A DNA stretch of 32,756 nt from an uncultured Lachnospiraceae bacterium (GCA_902789555.1 CADAOF010000018.1:1-32756), one strand, 5' to 3'. Shown: positions 15,728 to 24,118, counted from the stretch's first letter. Numbers and translations: made by a program. The notes: generated by a model not told the origin, from the letters alone.

Positions 15728-16447
15728 TCAGGTCAACTGCATCTGCATGAGGGCGGGCGCCACGACGATGACTAACGTCAGGGCAAAAAGCATGAGGATG
15801 GGAATGAGCAGCAGGGTCCCCGCCTGTTCCCCGCGCTTCCTGACCCGCAGAAGGTCGCCGGAAAGGGCATTCATCGCCTCCTGCTCCAGCGCCTGAAACA
15901 GTTCGCGGTTCCCCTGCTGGACGTAGGTCTCCAGCAGGCTCCCCAGCCGCAGATATTCCGGCGCGGCGCAGCGCCTCCCGAAATCCGCATAGGCGCGGTC
16001 CTCGAACACGCCGCCCATGATCTGGCGGCGCGTGATCTCCATTTCCTCGTAAACAAGTTTCTCGCGGCCGCCAGCTTCACGGTCCTCCCGGTAGTCGCGC
16101 ACGGTCCGCTCCCAGCTGCTGCGCAGGGACAGCCCTGCCGTCATGTACAGGCCCAGCCGCGTCACCATGCCGGCATAGTCTGCCTGAAGCGCGCGCAGGC
16201 GTTTTTCCCTCTGCTGCTTTTCCTGCTGGACGGGCAGATACAGAAATGCGGCACCGGCCGCTCCGCCCAGAAGGAGCAGGACAAGGCCGCTCTGCTTCTC
16301 GCCGCCGGCGAATGACACCGCCAGCCCGGCAAAACCGAGGATCCAGCAGAGGACTGCCCCTCTTTTCGCGCTCCGGCGCCGTTTTACCGCATCCGGGGCG
16401 CCTCCCGCGCCGGCTTTCCTTCCGCCGCGCCTTTCAGCCGCCGTCAT
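15728..16447 (-). CDS. tadC: Type II secretion F-family platform protein TadC
   Basis: This 239-residue membrane protein is one of the two platform proteins of the Tad pilus. After a basic N-terminus come two hydrophobic segments (about 31-47 and 54-70). The T2SSF cytoplasmic domain follows, with DYAGMVTRLGLYMTAGLSLR, FGRRCAAPEYLRLGSLLETY and LSGDLLRVRKRGEQAGTLLL, and a final membrane helix (about 211-232). The ATG overlaps the end of tadB by 14 bases and has GGAG seven bases upstream. With TadB it should couple the TadA motor to pilin insertion. Confidence 0.9.
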   Translation of the reverse strand: MTAAERRGGRKAGAGGAPDAVKRRRSAKRGAVLCWILGFAGLAVSFAGGEKQSGLVLLLLGGAAGAAFLYLPVQQEKQQREKRLRALQADYAGMVTRLGLYMTAGLSLRSSWERTVRDYREDREAGGREKLVYEEMEITRRQIMGGVFEDRAYADFGRRCAAPEYLRLGSLLETYVQQGNRELFQALEQEAMNALSGDLLRVRKRGEQAGTLLLIPILMLFALTLVIVVAPALMQMQLT

Positions 16448-17357
16448 AGCATTTCTCCAGCATCCGGTCGCCGATCAGGACCGCTGACAGGTAGAACGGC
16501 AGTGCCGCCGCCATCAGGATGCGGCCGCCTCCGCCGTAGAGGCCGGCAGTCAGGTCCGGCGAAGTCAGGTTCAGATACAGCAGGATGCCTGCCGGAACGA
16601 GGCACATGATGTGGTATTCGAGTTTCTGTCCGGCCAGCGCCGCCTCCGTCTCCTCACGGACCATCCGCCGGGCATCCATGGCCGACGCCATACGCTTTAA
16701 TACCGGCAGATAATTGCCGCCGAGCCGTTTCGCGACCGCGATCACGCGGGCAAGTTCCGCCGCGTCCGCAAGGCCGCTTCTGACTGCAAAGTCCCGAAGC
16801 ATCATCTCAGGCGGCGTCTGCAGGCTGAGAAGCCGCACCATTTCCCGCGCCTCCGCAGCCATTATCGACTCTTCACCGTGCATCGTTTCTGTCTCCTTGG
16901 CCGCCTCGCGCATGGCATTTTCCAGGGCAAAGCCCGTCCGCAGAAAACCGGTCACCGAAAGCAGCCAGTCCTTCATCTGCTCCGTGAGGAGCCGCTTCAT
17001 GCGCCGCGCATACTTGTGCGCCGCGACTCTCGCAAGGACATATGCTCCGGGAAGGACCGGGATGAGCGCCGTCATGCTGCGGAAGAACAGGAATCCGATC
17101 GCATATCCGGCCACTGCGCCGCCCGCAGCTGCCGTGAGCAGCTTTCCCGCCGGCAGGCAGAAGGGCGGATAGTTTTCCTTCGGAAAGATCCTAGCGAAGA
17201 CACGGCGGATCCAGCCGGCCGCCTTCGGAAAAATGCGGCGCCGCGCCGCAGGCGGCTTCCCATTTCGCGCATCGCTCCGGCTGGGCGCCGGTCCAGACAA
17301 GGCCGCGTCCGCGCGCGTAGGCAAAGAGCGCCCGGCATCCCGTTTCTCCGTGTTCAA
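16434..17357 (-). CDS. tadB: Type II secretion F-family platform protein TadB
   Basis: The protein has 307 residues from a TTG start at 17357, which is preceded by GAGGAGG nine bases upstream. After a basic, Pro/Arg-rich N-terminal region come two hydrophobic segments (about 72-89 and 93-108). The T2SSF domain follows, with LLSVTGFLRTGFALENAMRE and VIAVAKRLGGNYLPVLKRMA, and further membrane segments near the end. The first 55 codons overlap the end of tadA in another frame, which is unusually deep for this operon. The only clear alternative start is a TTG about 19 codons later, and it still overlaps. The real N-terminus is therefore uncertain, but the membrane core is secure. Confidence 0.85.
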   Translation of the reverse strand: MNTEKRDAGRSLPTRADAALSGPAPSRSDARNGKPPAARRRIFPKAAGWIRRVFARIFPKENYPPFCLPAGKLLTAAAGGAVAGYAIGFLFFRSMTALIPVLPGAYVLARVAAHKYARRMKRLLTEQMKDWLLSVTGFLRTGFALENAMREAAKETETMHGEESIMAAEAREMVRLLSLQTPPEMMLRDFAVRSGLADAAELARVIAVAKRLGGNYLPVLKRMASAMDARRMVREETEAALAGQKLEYHIMCLVPAGILLYLNLTSPDLTAGLYGGGGRILMAAALPFYLSAVLIGDRMLEKCYDGG

Positions 17358-18423
17358 GCCGTTTCACCTCCTCGATCGCCAGCACGCGGCGCTTTCCTCC
17401 GTCCGTGCGGCCCAGATGCACCAGCAGGTCGATCGCCGACGCGATCTGGCTCCGCACCGCTGCCAGCGGCAGCTCACCGCCCATCAGCGCCATCGTTTCC
17501 AGCCGGCTCAGCATGTCCGCCGCACTGTTTGCGTGTCCGGTGGACATGGAGCCGTCGCTGCCGATATTCATCGCCTGCAGCATGTCGAGCGCTTCGGCGC
17601 CGCGCACCTCACCCACGATGAGCCTCGTCGGCCGCATGCGGAGAGCCGTGCGGATCAGGTCCCGGATGGAAATGCGTCCGGTGCCTTCCAGGTTTTCGTC
17701 GCGCGTCTCTAAACGGACCAGGTTCGGCAGTCCCTGCAGTTTCAGTTCCAGTGAATCCTCGATCGTGATCACCCGCTCGTCCGCGGGGATGAACTCCGAC
17801 AGTGCGTTCAGGAAAGTGGTCTTGCCCGAACCGGTTCCGCCGCTGATGAAAATGTTGCAGCCGGTCCGCACCGCGCTTCTGAGGAACGCCGCCGCTTCCG
17901 GGCTGACCGAGCCCTGGGCCGTGAGTTTTTCCATGGTCAGCGGGCTGCGGTAAAACTTCCTGATGGTCATGACCGGGCCGTCCGGGGCCGCAGGCGGCAG
18001 AACGATGTTGACGCGCGAACCGTCGGGGAGCCGGAGGTCCGCGATCGGCCGCGTCGTATTGACCAGTCGGTTCACGCTCGCCGCCATCAGCTGGATCACC
18101 TCTTCCAGCGTTTCCCGGTCGTCGAAACGGCGGTCCCAGCGGATGATCTCGCTGCCTTTTTCCAGCCAGATCCCCTCCAGGCCGTTGACCATGATCTCGG
18201 TCACGCTTTCGTCATCCAATGCTTTCTGAAGAATGTCCATGCCGCGGAAGGAGTCGAACAGTTCTTTGCGGCACGCCGTTTTTTCTTCTATGCTCAGCCG
18301 TTTTGCACGTCCGTAGGCTGTCAGCTCCTCGTCGATGCGGGCAAGGAGCGCCTCGTCCGGCACTTCGCCCCCGGCAAACGATGCAGCGACCGCAAGACGC
18401 AGCGGCTTCAATTCCTCTCTCAC
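17191..18423 (-). CDS. tadA: Secretion/assembly ATPase TadA (CpaF type)
   Basis: This 410-residue hexameric ATPase powers Tad pilus assembly. The N-terminal part contains LQKALDDESVTEIMVNG. The RecA-like core has Walker A SGGTGSGKTT, an Asp/Glu box with VITIEDSLEL, Walker B LIVGEVRGAEALDM and the histidine motif STGHANS. The GTG start at 18423 overlaps the TGA of tadZ by four bases (GTGA), with a G-rich SD just upstream. In-frame codons before it lie inside tadZ. The 3' end overlaps tadB by 167 bases. The C-terminal tail (EGGRLDPPCLR) is the least certain part. Confidence 0.95.
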   Translation of the reverse strand: MREELKPLRLAVAASFAGGEVPDEALLARIDEELTAYGRAKRLSIEEKTACRKELFDSFRGMDILQKALDDESVTEIMVNGLEGIWLEKGSEIIRWDRRFDDRETLEEVIQLMAASVNRLVNTTRPIADLRLPDGSRVNIVLPPAAPDGPVMTIRKFYRSPLTMEKLTAQGSVSPEAAAFLRSAVRTGCNIFISGGTGSGKTTFLNALSEFIPADERVITIEDSLELKLQGLPNLVRLETRDENLEGTGRISIRDLIRTALRMRPTRLIVGEVRGAEALDMLQAMNIGSDGSMSTGHANSAADMLSRLETMALMGGELPLAAVRSQIASAIDLLVHLGRTDGGKRRVLAIEEVKRLEHGETGCRALFAYARGRGLVWTGAQPERCAKWEAACGAAPHFSEGGRLDPPCLR

Positions 18424-19388
18424 GCTTCCCCCCTGAGAAGGCGCCGCAGCGTACGCCCCCACTGCGTATACAGGAGCTGGCGGTAGTCCAGAAGGTCACG
18501 GACCTCCTCGGTCTCGGGAAAGGAAAAGCGCAGCGTTCTTTCCAGCAGATCCTCCCGGCCTTCGTGTTCGAGCCGCGTGCGGAACGCCCTCTCGCGGTGG
18601 ATTGCGATCCCGCCCTGCCTTGTCGGCATGAAAATGCGGTCAGCCGCTTCCAGCAGCCAGACTTCGTCCGCCGCACCGTCGCCGGCGTCGATCACGACGT
18701 GCCGGTACCTGCCGCTCGCGCGGACAGCCAGGATGAGCGCCGTCCAATCCTCCTCGGAGGCGCTCCGGAGGTCTTCCGGCTCTGCCGCAGGGCAGATCCA
18801 GACAAGATTCCCCTCACGCTCCTCCAGTTCCGGAAGATGCGCTGCAGGATCGCCTTTTACCTTTGCGTAATACAGAAGTTCCGCCAGGGTCCCCTCCCGC
18901 TCACGCGGCAGAAGCGCCGGCAGTACCGAGTAGCGCTCGGTGCAGAGGAGGACCGTGGGCTCCTTTTCCGCCAGGATCATGCCAAGGAGCACGGAGGCAG
19001 CCGTTGTCCCGGCGCCCCGCACGGGCGAATAGACCGCAAGGACGTCCGCCCGCAGCGGGCCGTTTTCTTCGGCCGCCTGCCCGACCGTTCCCATGATCTG
19101 CGCGATGTGCCGTGAGACCGGCCGGTAGCGGTACATCGCCCGCTCATCGCCGGGGCGCTCTTCCTCCGTAAAATACAGCACGGGGCAGGCCGGCTCGATC
19201 TCCGCCGCAGTCTCCTCCGGAACGACCGCGAGCTCCGCCCGGTGCTCCGCAAGGTAACGCCGCAGTTCGTCCGCGTCGGCAAAGAGCTGCACGTTAAGCC
19301 GCGGCTGGGCTTTCTCCCGCAGGCAGCGGGCAAAGCGTTCCAGCCATTCCTTTTCTTCTCCGCAGATGACAACGGTCGTTTCCTTCAC
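18420..19388 (-). CDS. tadZ: TadZ/CpaE-like pilus localisation protein with degenerate P-loop
   Basis: This 322-residue protein has an N-terminal receiver-like domain (TTVVICGEEKEWLERFARCL) and a C-terminal MinD/ParA-like domain (about 120-300). The Walker A site reads SPVRGAGTTAAS with no lysine in the usual positions, while VVIDAGDGA fits Walker B. TadZ proteins place the pilus machine in the cell, and degenerate P-loops are known in this group. The GTG at 19388 has CAGGAGG five bases upstream. A GTG at 19427, also behind an AGGAGG, would add 13 residues. It is the first gene of the pilus operon. Confidence 0.85.
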   Translation of the reverse strand: MKETTVVICGEEKEWLERFARCLREKAQPRLNVQLFADADELRRYLAEHRAELAVVPEETAAEIEPACPVLYFTEEERPGDERAMYRYRPVSRHIAQIMGTVGQAAEENGPLRADVLAVYSPVRGAGTTAASVLLGMILAEKEPTVLLCTERYSVLPALLPREREGTLAELLYYAKVKGDPAAHLPELEEREGNLVWICPAAEPEDLRSASEEDWTALILAVRASGRYRHVVIDAGDGAADEVWLLEAADRIFMPTRQGGIAIHRERAFRTRLEHEGREDLLERTLRFSFPETEEVRDLLDYRQLLYTQWGRTLRRLLRGEA

Positions 19389-19445
19389 GGCTTCCTCCTG
19401 TTTCGGGGCACGCGAACGGGCAGGCACGGCGCCTCCTTATCGCGC

Positions 19446-19476
19446 AAAAAAGCAAGGGCGTAAAAACCCCTTGCTT
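19446..19476 (-). terminator. Intrinsic terminator in the tad operon leader, probable attenuator
   Basis: On the minus strand GCAAGGG / CCCTTGC pairs (19452-19458 and 19468-19474) enclose a short loop and are followed by TTTTTT (19446-19451). The element lies downstream of the likely tad promoter (19499-19527) and about 57 bases upstream of the tadZ start, so it would stop most transcripts unless overcome. The permease gene further upstream has its own terminator at 19638-19676, so this one is not needed for that gene. Confidence 0.8.
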
Positions 19477-19498
19477 ATGATCTCCCCTGTGTGCCTCG

Positions 19499-19527
19499 AT
19501 TATCCGCCTTCGCAGCTCTGCGGTCAA
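19499..19527 (-). promoter_or_regulatory. Sigma-A promoter of the tad pilus operon
   Basis: On the minus strand TTGACC (19522-19527) and GATAAT (19499-19504) each match consensus in five of six bases and are 17 bases apart. The start would be near 19492, giving a leader of about 105 bases to the tadZ GTG with the terminator-like hairpin in its first half. The surrounding gap 19389-19692 contains only this promoter and the two terminators; I see no gene in it. Confidence 0.7.
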
Positions 19528-19637
19528 GGAACAGGAGGGCCAGGGAGGAAACAGTTTGTCGTCATCTGTCGCATGGTTCTCAATGTACACTCATTCATGA
19601 TCCGTGACCTGATTTCCTGCTGCTCAGCATAGAACGC

Positions 19638-19676
19638 ATAAAAAAGGAACCGCCTTCTCTCGAAGGCGATCCCTTT
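19638..19676 (-). terminator. Intrinsic terminator of the permease operon
   Basis: On the minus strand a 14-base stem with one mismatch (19644-19657 and 19662-19675, loop of four) is followed by TTTTTT (19640-19645). It lies 17 bases after the permease stop codon and closes the five-gene operon that begins at 24997. Confidence 0.88.
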
Positions 19677-19692
19677 CTTATTCCGGCTTCGG

Positions 19693-21039
19693 CTACACAT
19701 TCATGTTCCGTATCAGTTCCTGTTCCAGGTCAACGCCTGCCTTCTGCAGGATCTTCTTTCTTATGAAGTATAAGGCAATGCCGACGGGGACCAGCAAAAT
19801 GGCAAGCCCTGTCATCTTCAGATCTGACTTCAGCTGGATCGCCATGAATACCAGACTCGAAACGATAGTCAGCCAAGGCCAGATATAATACCCTGCACCT
19901 TTCAGCTTATACGCTGCAGCGGCATACTCTTCAGCAAAGGCATCGCGGATGCGGAGCGAACCGACTGCCACGATGAGCGCAATGAACAGCAGGAAGAAAC
20001 TGCTGATATTGACGAAACGCATGATCGTGTCCGAGAACACGACCAGCAGACAGCCCAGGACAGCAAGAACTGCAATGGCTGCTGAAGGTGCCGCAAAGCG
20101 GTTCGTTTTTGCCAGAACGGAGGGGAAAAGCTTTACCTTTCCCAGCGTATACAGAATGCGTGACATGGAAGAGATCACCGCATTCAGAGTCGTATAGCAC
20201 GCAGCGACGGCAGCAATGATAACTGCAGCGGAGAACCACTTCGGGAAAATCAGTTCCCCCGCTGTCACTGCCGGAGCAGCAATTCCCAGCTTATCAGCCG
20301 GAAGCAGGCCTACCAGCCCCAGACACATGCCGACATACATGACGACAACGATCCCGAAACTGATGAATACCGTCCGCGGAATGTTCCTGCCCGGATCCTT
20401 GATCTCACCGCTCAGGTCGATGATGCAGTTCACGCCGGCAAAAGCATAATAAGTCGAGACCGCCCCCACGATGACCGGGCTGATTCCCTTGGGTAGAAGC
20501 GGGGAAAAATTTGACCAGTCGGCATTCAGGATTCCTCCGGCCGAAAACACGACCACTACCCCGATCAAAACAATTACACAGAGATTCTGCACTCTTGCCG
20601 AGAGCGTATTGCCCAGGAGGCTGATCCCGCAGCACAACAGGATCATGACGGCTGATGCAAGTTTCACGTTCTTTCCCAATAAAGGGAACAGAATGGAAAG
20701 ATAATTCACTGCCGTCTTGGCCATGATGGGAAACAGAAAGCTGTTGCCCAGAAAGAAACACCAGACATACAGGAAGCCCCATGCTCCGCCGACAGAGCGC
20801 GTACACAGTACGTAGTTGGCACCGGCGACTGATACCACGGAGCCCACCTGCGCATACATGAAGCAGCTGAAGGATATCAGTACCGCACCGAGCAGATACG
20901 AGATGAATGCACCCGGGCCAACGGTGGAAGCCAGTTCCCCGGGAACCACGAAAACGGAGGCGCCGACGATGCAGCCGGTCATCATGCAGATGGCCGCGAA
21001 CAGTGACAGGCTTCTTTTCAAACCGGTTTCTTTTTCCAT
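19693..21039 (-). CDS. APC superfamily amino acid permease
   Basis: This 448-residue membrane protein has about twelve hydrophobic segments. The first helix motif (CMMTGCIVGASVFVVPGELA) is typical of the amino acid-polyamine-organocation superfamily, where the broken helix and its GxG-like part bind the substrate backbone. Helices continue through SYLLGAVLISFSCFMYAQ and later segments to ILLVPVGIALYFI, with a short cytoplasmic tail. It is the last gene of the LysR-linked operon, 59 bases after the creatininase-family gene, with AAGGAG five bases before its ATG. The substrate is unknown. It may import the operon's substrate or export an amino acid product. Confidence 0.9.
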   Translation of the reverse strand: MEKETGLKRSLSLFAAICMMTGCIVGASVFVVPGELASTVGPGAFISYLLGAVLISFSCFMYAQVGSVVSVAGANYVLCTRSVGGAWGFLYVWCFFLGNSFLFPIMAKTAVNYLSILFPLLGKNVKLASAVMILLCCGISLLGNTLSARVQNLCVIVLIGVVVVFSAGGILNADWSNFSPLLPKGISPVIVGAVSTYYAFAGVNCIIDLSGEIKDPGRNIPRTVFISFGIVVVMYVGMCLGLVGLLPADKLGIAAPAVTAGELIFPKWFSAAVIIAAVAACYTTLNAVISSMSRILYTLGKVKLFPSVLAKTNRFAAPSAAIAVLAVLGCLLVVFSDTIMRFVNISSFFLLFIALIVAVGSLRIRDAFAEEYAAAAYKLKGAGYYIWPWLTIVSSLVFMAIQLKSDLKMTGLAILLVPVGIALYFIRKKILQKAGVDLEQELIRNMNV

Positions 21040-21098
21040 GAATACTCCTTCATGCCGCCTGGCGGCACTGGTACCTTCCCGTGCTCTTACCGGCTGTC

Positions 21099-21845
21099 TC
21101 AGCAGCCGAATTCAAAACGCATGTATTCCGCAATGCGGTCCACGCATCTGCTGACGATAGCCTCACCTTTTTCCTTCGTTGCGATCTCAGGATCGCCCAG
21201 GACTCCGGAAGCCGTCGTCTGCGCGACTTCATAGTAGGTGATCATTTCAGGGTATTTCCCGAAATGCGGATGAACAGGGGAGGACTTCTTCGCCTTGCTC
21301 ATGTCGACCAATTCCGGATGCAGGTACAGCATGACGCTGGTTCCGCATTCGCTGGCGTGGCCGTGCGCCATCCAGCCGGTATACTCGCAGCAGTCCGCCG
21401 CGACTGCCTGAACGTAGCGCCACCAGTCGACCTGTGCACAGACGATGCCGGCTTTCCGCTGATACTCCTTTGCCAGGTTAGTGATGATGGGTGTGTTTCC
21501 GTTATGGGCGTTAATGAACAGGAAGTTCTTGAACCCCCATTGGATCAGTGAGTTCAGAATATCTTCCATCACAGCGCGGTAGCTGCTCATGGACAGGCGC
21601 ATCGTACCGGGGAATTCAAACAGGTTGAAGGATTCACCGACTTCCACTACCGGCCCGATCACGGCGTTTACCTTCCCCGCAACAAGCTCGCTGACCGATT
21701 CCGCTACGATGATGTCACTGCCGAGCGGCATGTGGGGACCGTATTCTTCAATGGCGCCGCACGGAATGATGACGGTGTCACAGTTTTTCCTGCGTGTGTC
21801 AAATTCCGTCCAGCTCATGTATTTGAGCCAATTCGTTTTCTCCAT
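21099..21845 (-). CDS. Creatininase family amidohydrolase
   Basis: This 248-residue cytoplasmic protein has the metal-binding motifs of the creatininase family: PCGAIEEYGPHMPLGSD (Glu, His, Asp ligands), INAHNGN (the usual NGHGGN) and HGHASECGTS (the usual HAGExETS). Members hydrolyse cyclic or linear amides such as creatinine or formamidopyrimidines, and MftE of this fold is a peptidase. The sequence does not show which substrate applies here. It lies 22 bases after the nitrilase-type gene in the same operon, so the two hydrolases probably act in one pathway. Confidence 0.9.
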   Translation of the reverse strand: MEKTNWLKYMSWTEFDTRRKNCDTVIIPCGAIEEYGPHMPLGSDIIVAESVSELVAGKVNAVIGPVVEVGESFNLFEFPGTMRLSMSSYRAVMEDILNSLIQWGFKNFLFINAHNGNTPIITNLAKEYQRKAGIVCAQVDWWRYVQAVAADCCEYTGWMAHGHASECGTSVMLYLHPELVDMSKAKKSSPVHPHFGKYPEMITYYEVAQTTASGVLGDPEIATKEKGEAIVSRCVDRIAEYMRFEFGC

Positions 21846-21867
21846 TTTTTATCCTTTTCTTCCGTTA

Positions 21868-22692
21868 TCAGACTTCACTCAGTTTATAGACATCTTCCCT
21901 GCGGTTGGCGAGGCTTGGCATGGATGCCCGCACGAACTTCAGGCGTTCCGGATCGATTTCGGCCGTCAGAACACATTCACCTTCCTGAGGTGCTTCCGCC
22001 AGAACGGTGCCCCAGGGATCGATGATCAGGCTGTGGCCGTAAGTGATGAACGTTCCGTCCCTCTTGGATCCCGTCTGCGCCGGTGCGATCACATAGCAGC
22101 CATTCTCGATGGCGCGCGCAATGAGCAGCGTTTTCCAGTGTCCGTCTCTTCCGGTATTCTGCGCAAAAGCCGCCGGCACCATGAGGATCTCCGCTCCTTT
22201 CAGCGCCATCAGCCTGTACAGTTCCGGAAAGCGGACGTCATAACAGATGCTCATTCCGATTTTTCCGAGCTCGGTATCCGCCACGACGACAGCATCCCCC
22301 GCCGAAGTCCGGCTCGACTCACGGGCTACTGTCCCATCGGGAAGATCCGCATCAAAAAGATGCATCTTGCTGTATCGGGCTACAGTTTTCCCTTCGGGAT
22401 CGATCAGCAGTGAAGTGTTTTTTCTCAATCCTCCGGGATTTTCCTCGTAAAAACTGCCGGCAAGAACCCACACGCGCGCTTCGCGGGCAAGCCGCTTCAT
22501 CAGCGTTGCCGTAGGGCCGTTCTCGGCATTTTCGGGAGCAGATTCTCCCTTATCCGCCACAGCGACGGCTTCGGGGAAAGCGACCAGCTTCACGTCTTTT
22601 TCAATCGCTTCCCAAAACAGCTCCTCAGCCCGCTTCAGGTTCTTTTCGCGGTCCGTCTGGCTGTCTATCTGTACTACACCGATTCTATACAT
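21868..22692 (-). CDS. Carbon-nitrogen hydrolase (nitrilase superfamily amidase)
   Basis: This 274-residue enzyme shows the Glu-Lys-Cys triad of the superfamily: E41 in AFPEAV, K109 in YSKMHLFD and C150 in ICYDVRFPE. The YSKMHLFD and CYDVRFPE forms are most like omega-amidase and related Nit1/Nit2-type amidases, which cut amides of dicarboxylates, but other amide or carbamoyl substrates are possible. GAGG seven bases before the ATG supports the start. It follows the symporter gene after an 85-base gap holding a strong hairpin. Confidence 0.93.
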   Translation of the reverse strand: MYRIGVVQIDSQTDREKNLKRAEELFWEAIEKDVKLVAFPEAVAVADKGESAPENAENGPTATLMKRLAREARVWVLAGSFYEENPGGLRKNTSLLIDPEGKTVARYSKMHLFDADLPDGTVARESSRTSAGDAVVVADTELGKIGMSICYDVRFPELYRLMALKGAEILMVPAAFAQNTGRDGHWKTLLIARAIENGCYVIAPAQTGSKRDGTFITYGHSLIIDPWGTVLAEAPQEGECVLTAEIDPERLKFVRASMPSLANRREDVYKLSEV

Positions 22693-22707
22693 AACTTTTC
22701 CTCACTT

Positions 22708-22747
22708 AAGGCGTACGGATACGCGAAACGGCTTATCCGTACGCCTT
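22708..22747 (-). repeat. Intercistronic inverted repeat between symporter and amidase genes
   Basis: A perfect 14-base inverted repeat (22708-22721 and 22734-22747) has a 12-base loop and no T-run on either strand. It lies inside the five-gene operon. It could be a processing or stabilising stem that gives the upstream and downstream genes different mRNA levels, or a partial terminator. The symmetry is seen directly; the role is inferred. Confidence 0.7.
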
Positions 22748-22777
22748 CTGTTGATCGTTTATTACCGCAAATACAGA

Positions 22778-24118
22778 TCAGGCTTGTTTTTTGCGTTTTC
22801 TGTACTGTACTTCGCCGGCAATCAGGAAGGCAAACAGCAGCGCAACGCTGACCACGGTGACTGCAACGGGGTGAGACGGCATCACGGCAAGGCCGATCAC
22901 GAGGTAAGGGATCTGCCAGCTGAAACCGAAGGTGCTGGATGCGGAGATGCACTGCGCGGCAGTGGTGTTGTTTTCAGGGTCAACGACCTTGATGAGAGTA
23001 AGGCCGGTTGCCAGAACGCCCATGGTCTGACCGAAAGAGCCGACAGCGGTCTCGAACCAGTTATCCTTCAGCCAACGCTTGCCAAGACCGAACGCGATCA
23101 GAATGGAAAGGCCGATGCAGGCGACGGACATCAGAACGATGGGAAGCAGATACTTCGCGAAAACAGTGGTATTGGTGCTGATGATGGAAGCGGTAATCAT
23201 GTAGTCCATGGCCACACCGCCGATGCGTTTCATGCAGCCTTTGTCGATCACTTTGGCAAATACGTTGTTTCCTTTGTTGCTGAGGATGCCGATGCCCAGA
23301 CTGAGCAGGATGCAGACGCTGACCAGCGGGAAGTTCTTCATGACCGGAAACACTTTGATGATTCCGTTGCGCACGTAGGTACCGATCAGAATGATCACGC
23401 CCACGATGGCAAGCTGCCATGCCATGGGATCGATGACGCCGTTGGCGGTCACCGCCATGCCGACGGGCTTTCTGTCTTTTTCCTCAATGTAGCCGATGCG
23501 TTCCGCGACGGACATGTCTTCGAACTTCATCTTGATTTTAGTGGTTCCTCTGCGGGCACCGATGTTGATGATGATCATGCCGCCGATAATACCGCAGAGA
23601 AGGCCGACCGTAGCGAAAGTGACGCAGACGTCCATGCTGTCTGCCATATATCCGATGTCGGAATAAATGGTTCCGCACTGGGCAGCCATCCCGTGACCGC
23701 CGTAGAAGCCGAATACCGGCAGCAGGCCGAAGCCGTAAACAAGACCCGGCACCACGGGCATCAGCAGAGCGCCGATGGCCAGAGGGGCGACGATCTGGGC
23801 CTGGTGAATAGAACCGGTAAGCATGGTCGTTGCAAACGCATCTCCGGAAACGCCCTTAACGCTGAGGCTCAGGAAAGAGGTGGAGACGACCACCACGACG
23901 AGGACACCTGCCCACTGGTTAACTGACGTGTATGTCAGGCTGACCGGGGAAAACTTGCCGAGGATCTGCGGGCCGAGGAGCAGGCCGAGAATACCGGCGA
24001 TGATGGAGGTGGGCAGGAACACCTTCTGCAGCAGTTTGACCTTTGAACGGATCAGATAAGAGACGACCAGCAATACGCTGACCAACGCAAAATCGGTTAA
24101 TACATCTGCTAATTTCAT
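22778..24118 (-). CDS. GltS-type sodium/glutamate symporter family protein
   Basis: This 446-residue membrane protein has about eleven hydrophobic segments and matches the ESS family of sodium-coupled glutamate carriers. The motif FLPTSIIAGILGLLLGPQIL near residues 34-53 is diagnostic, and a related inverted half follows. It is somewhat longer than E. coli GltS (about 400 residues) because of a cytoplasmic loop near 230-260. GGGAG precedes the ATG, 12 bases after the PEP-mutase-like gene. In this operon it probably imports the carboxylate that the hydrolases act on; glutamate itself is only one option. Confidence 0.88.
   Translation of the reverse strand: MKLADVLTDFALVSVLLVVSYLIRSKVKLLQKVFLPTSIIAGILGLLLGPQILGKFSPVSLTYTSVNQWAGVLVVVVVSTSFLSLSVKGVSGDAFATTMLTGSIHQAQIVAPLAIGALLMPVVPGLVYGFGLLPVFGFYGGHGMAAQCGTIYSDIGYMADSMDVCVTFATVGLLCGIIGGMIIINIGARRGTTKIKMKFEDMSVAERIGYIEEKDRKPVGMAVTANGVIDPMAWQLAIVGVIILIGTYVRNGIIKVFPVMKNFPLVSVCILLSLGIGILSNKGNNVFAKVIDKGCMKRIGGVAMDYMITASIISTNTTVFAKYLLPIVLMSVACIGLSILIAFGLGKRWLKDNWFETAVGSFGQTMGVLATGLTLIKVVDPENNTTAAQCISASSTFGFSWQIPYLVIGLAVMPSHPVAVTVVSVALLFAFLIAGEVQYRKRKKQA

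Noticed and set aside
13865-15775. A 636-codon plus-strand frame and several shorter ones
   Set aside because: They are antisense to the DUF5702, Flp1 and TadE-like genes, and lack a credible start signal or domain.
19294-19590. A 98-codon minus-strand frame starting at a GTG before tadZ
   Set aside because: It reads through the probable tad promoter, the terminator hairpin and the first part of tadZ in another frame, and has no SD or family features.
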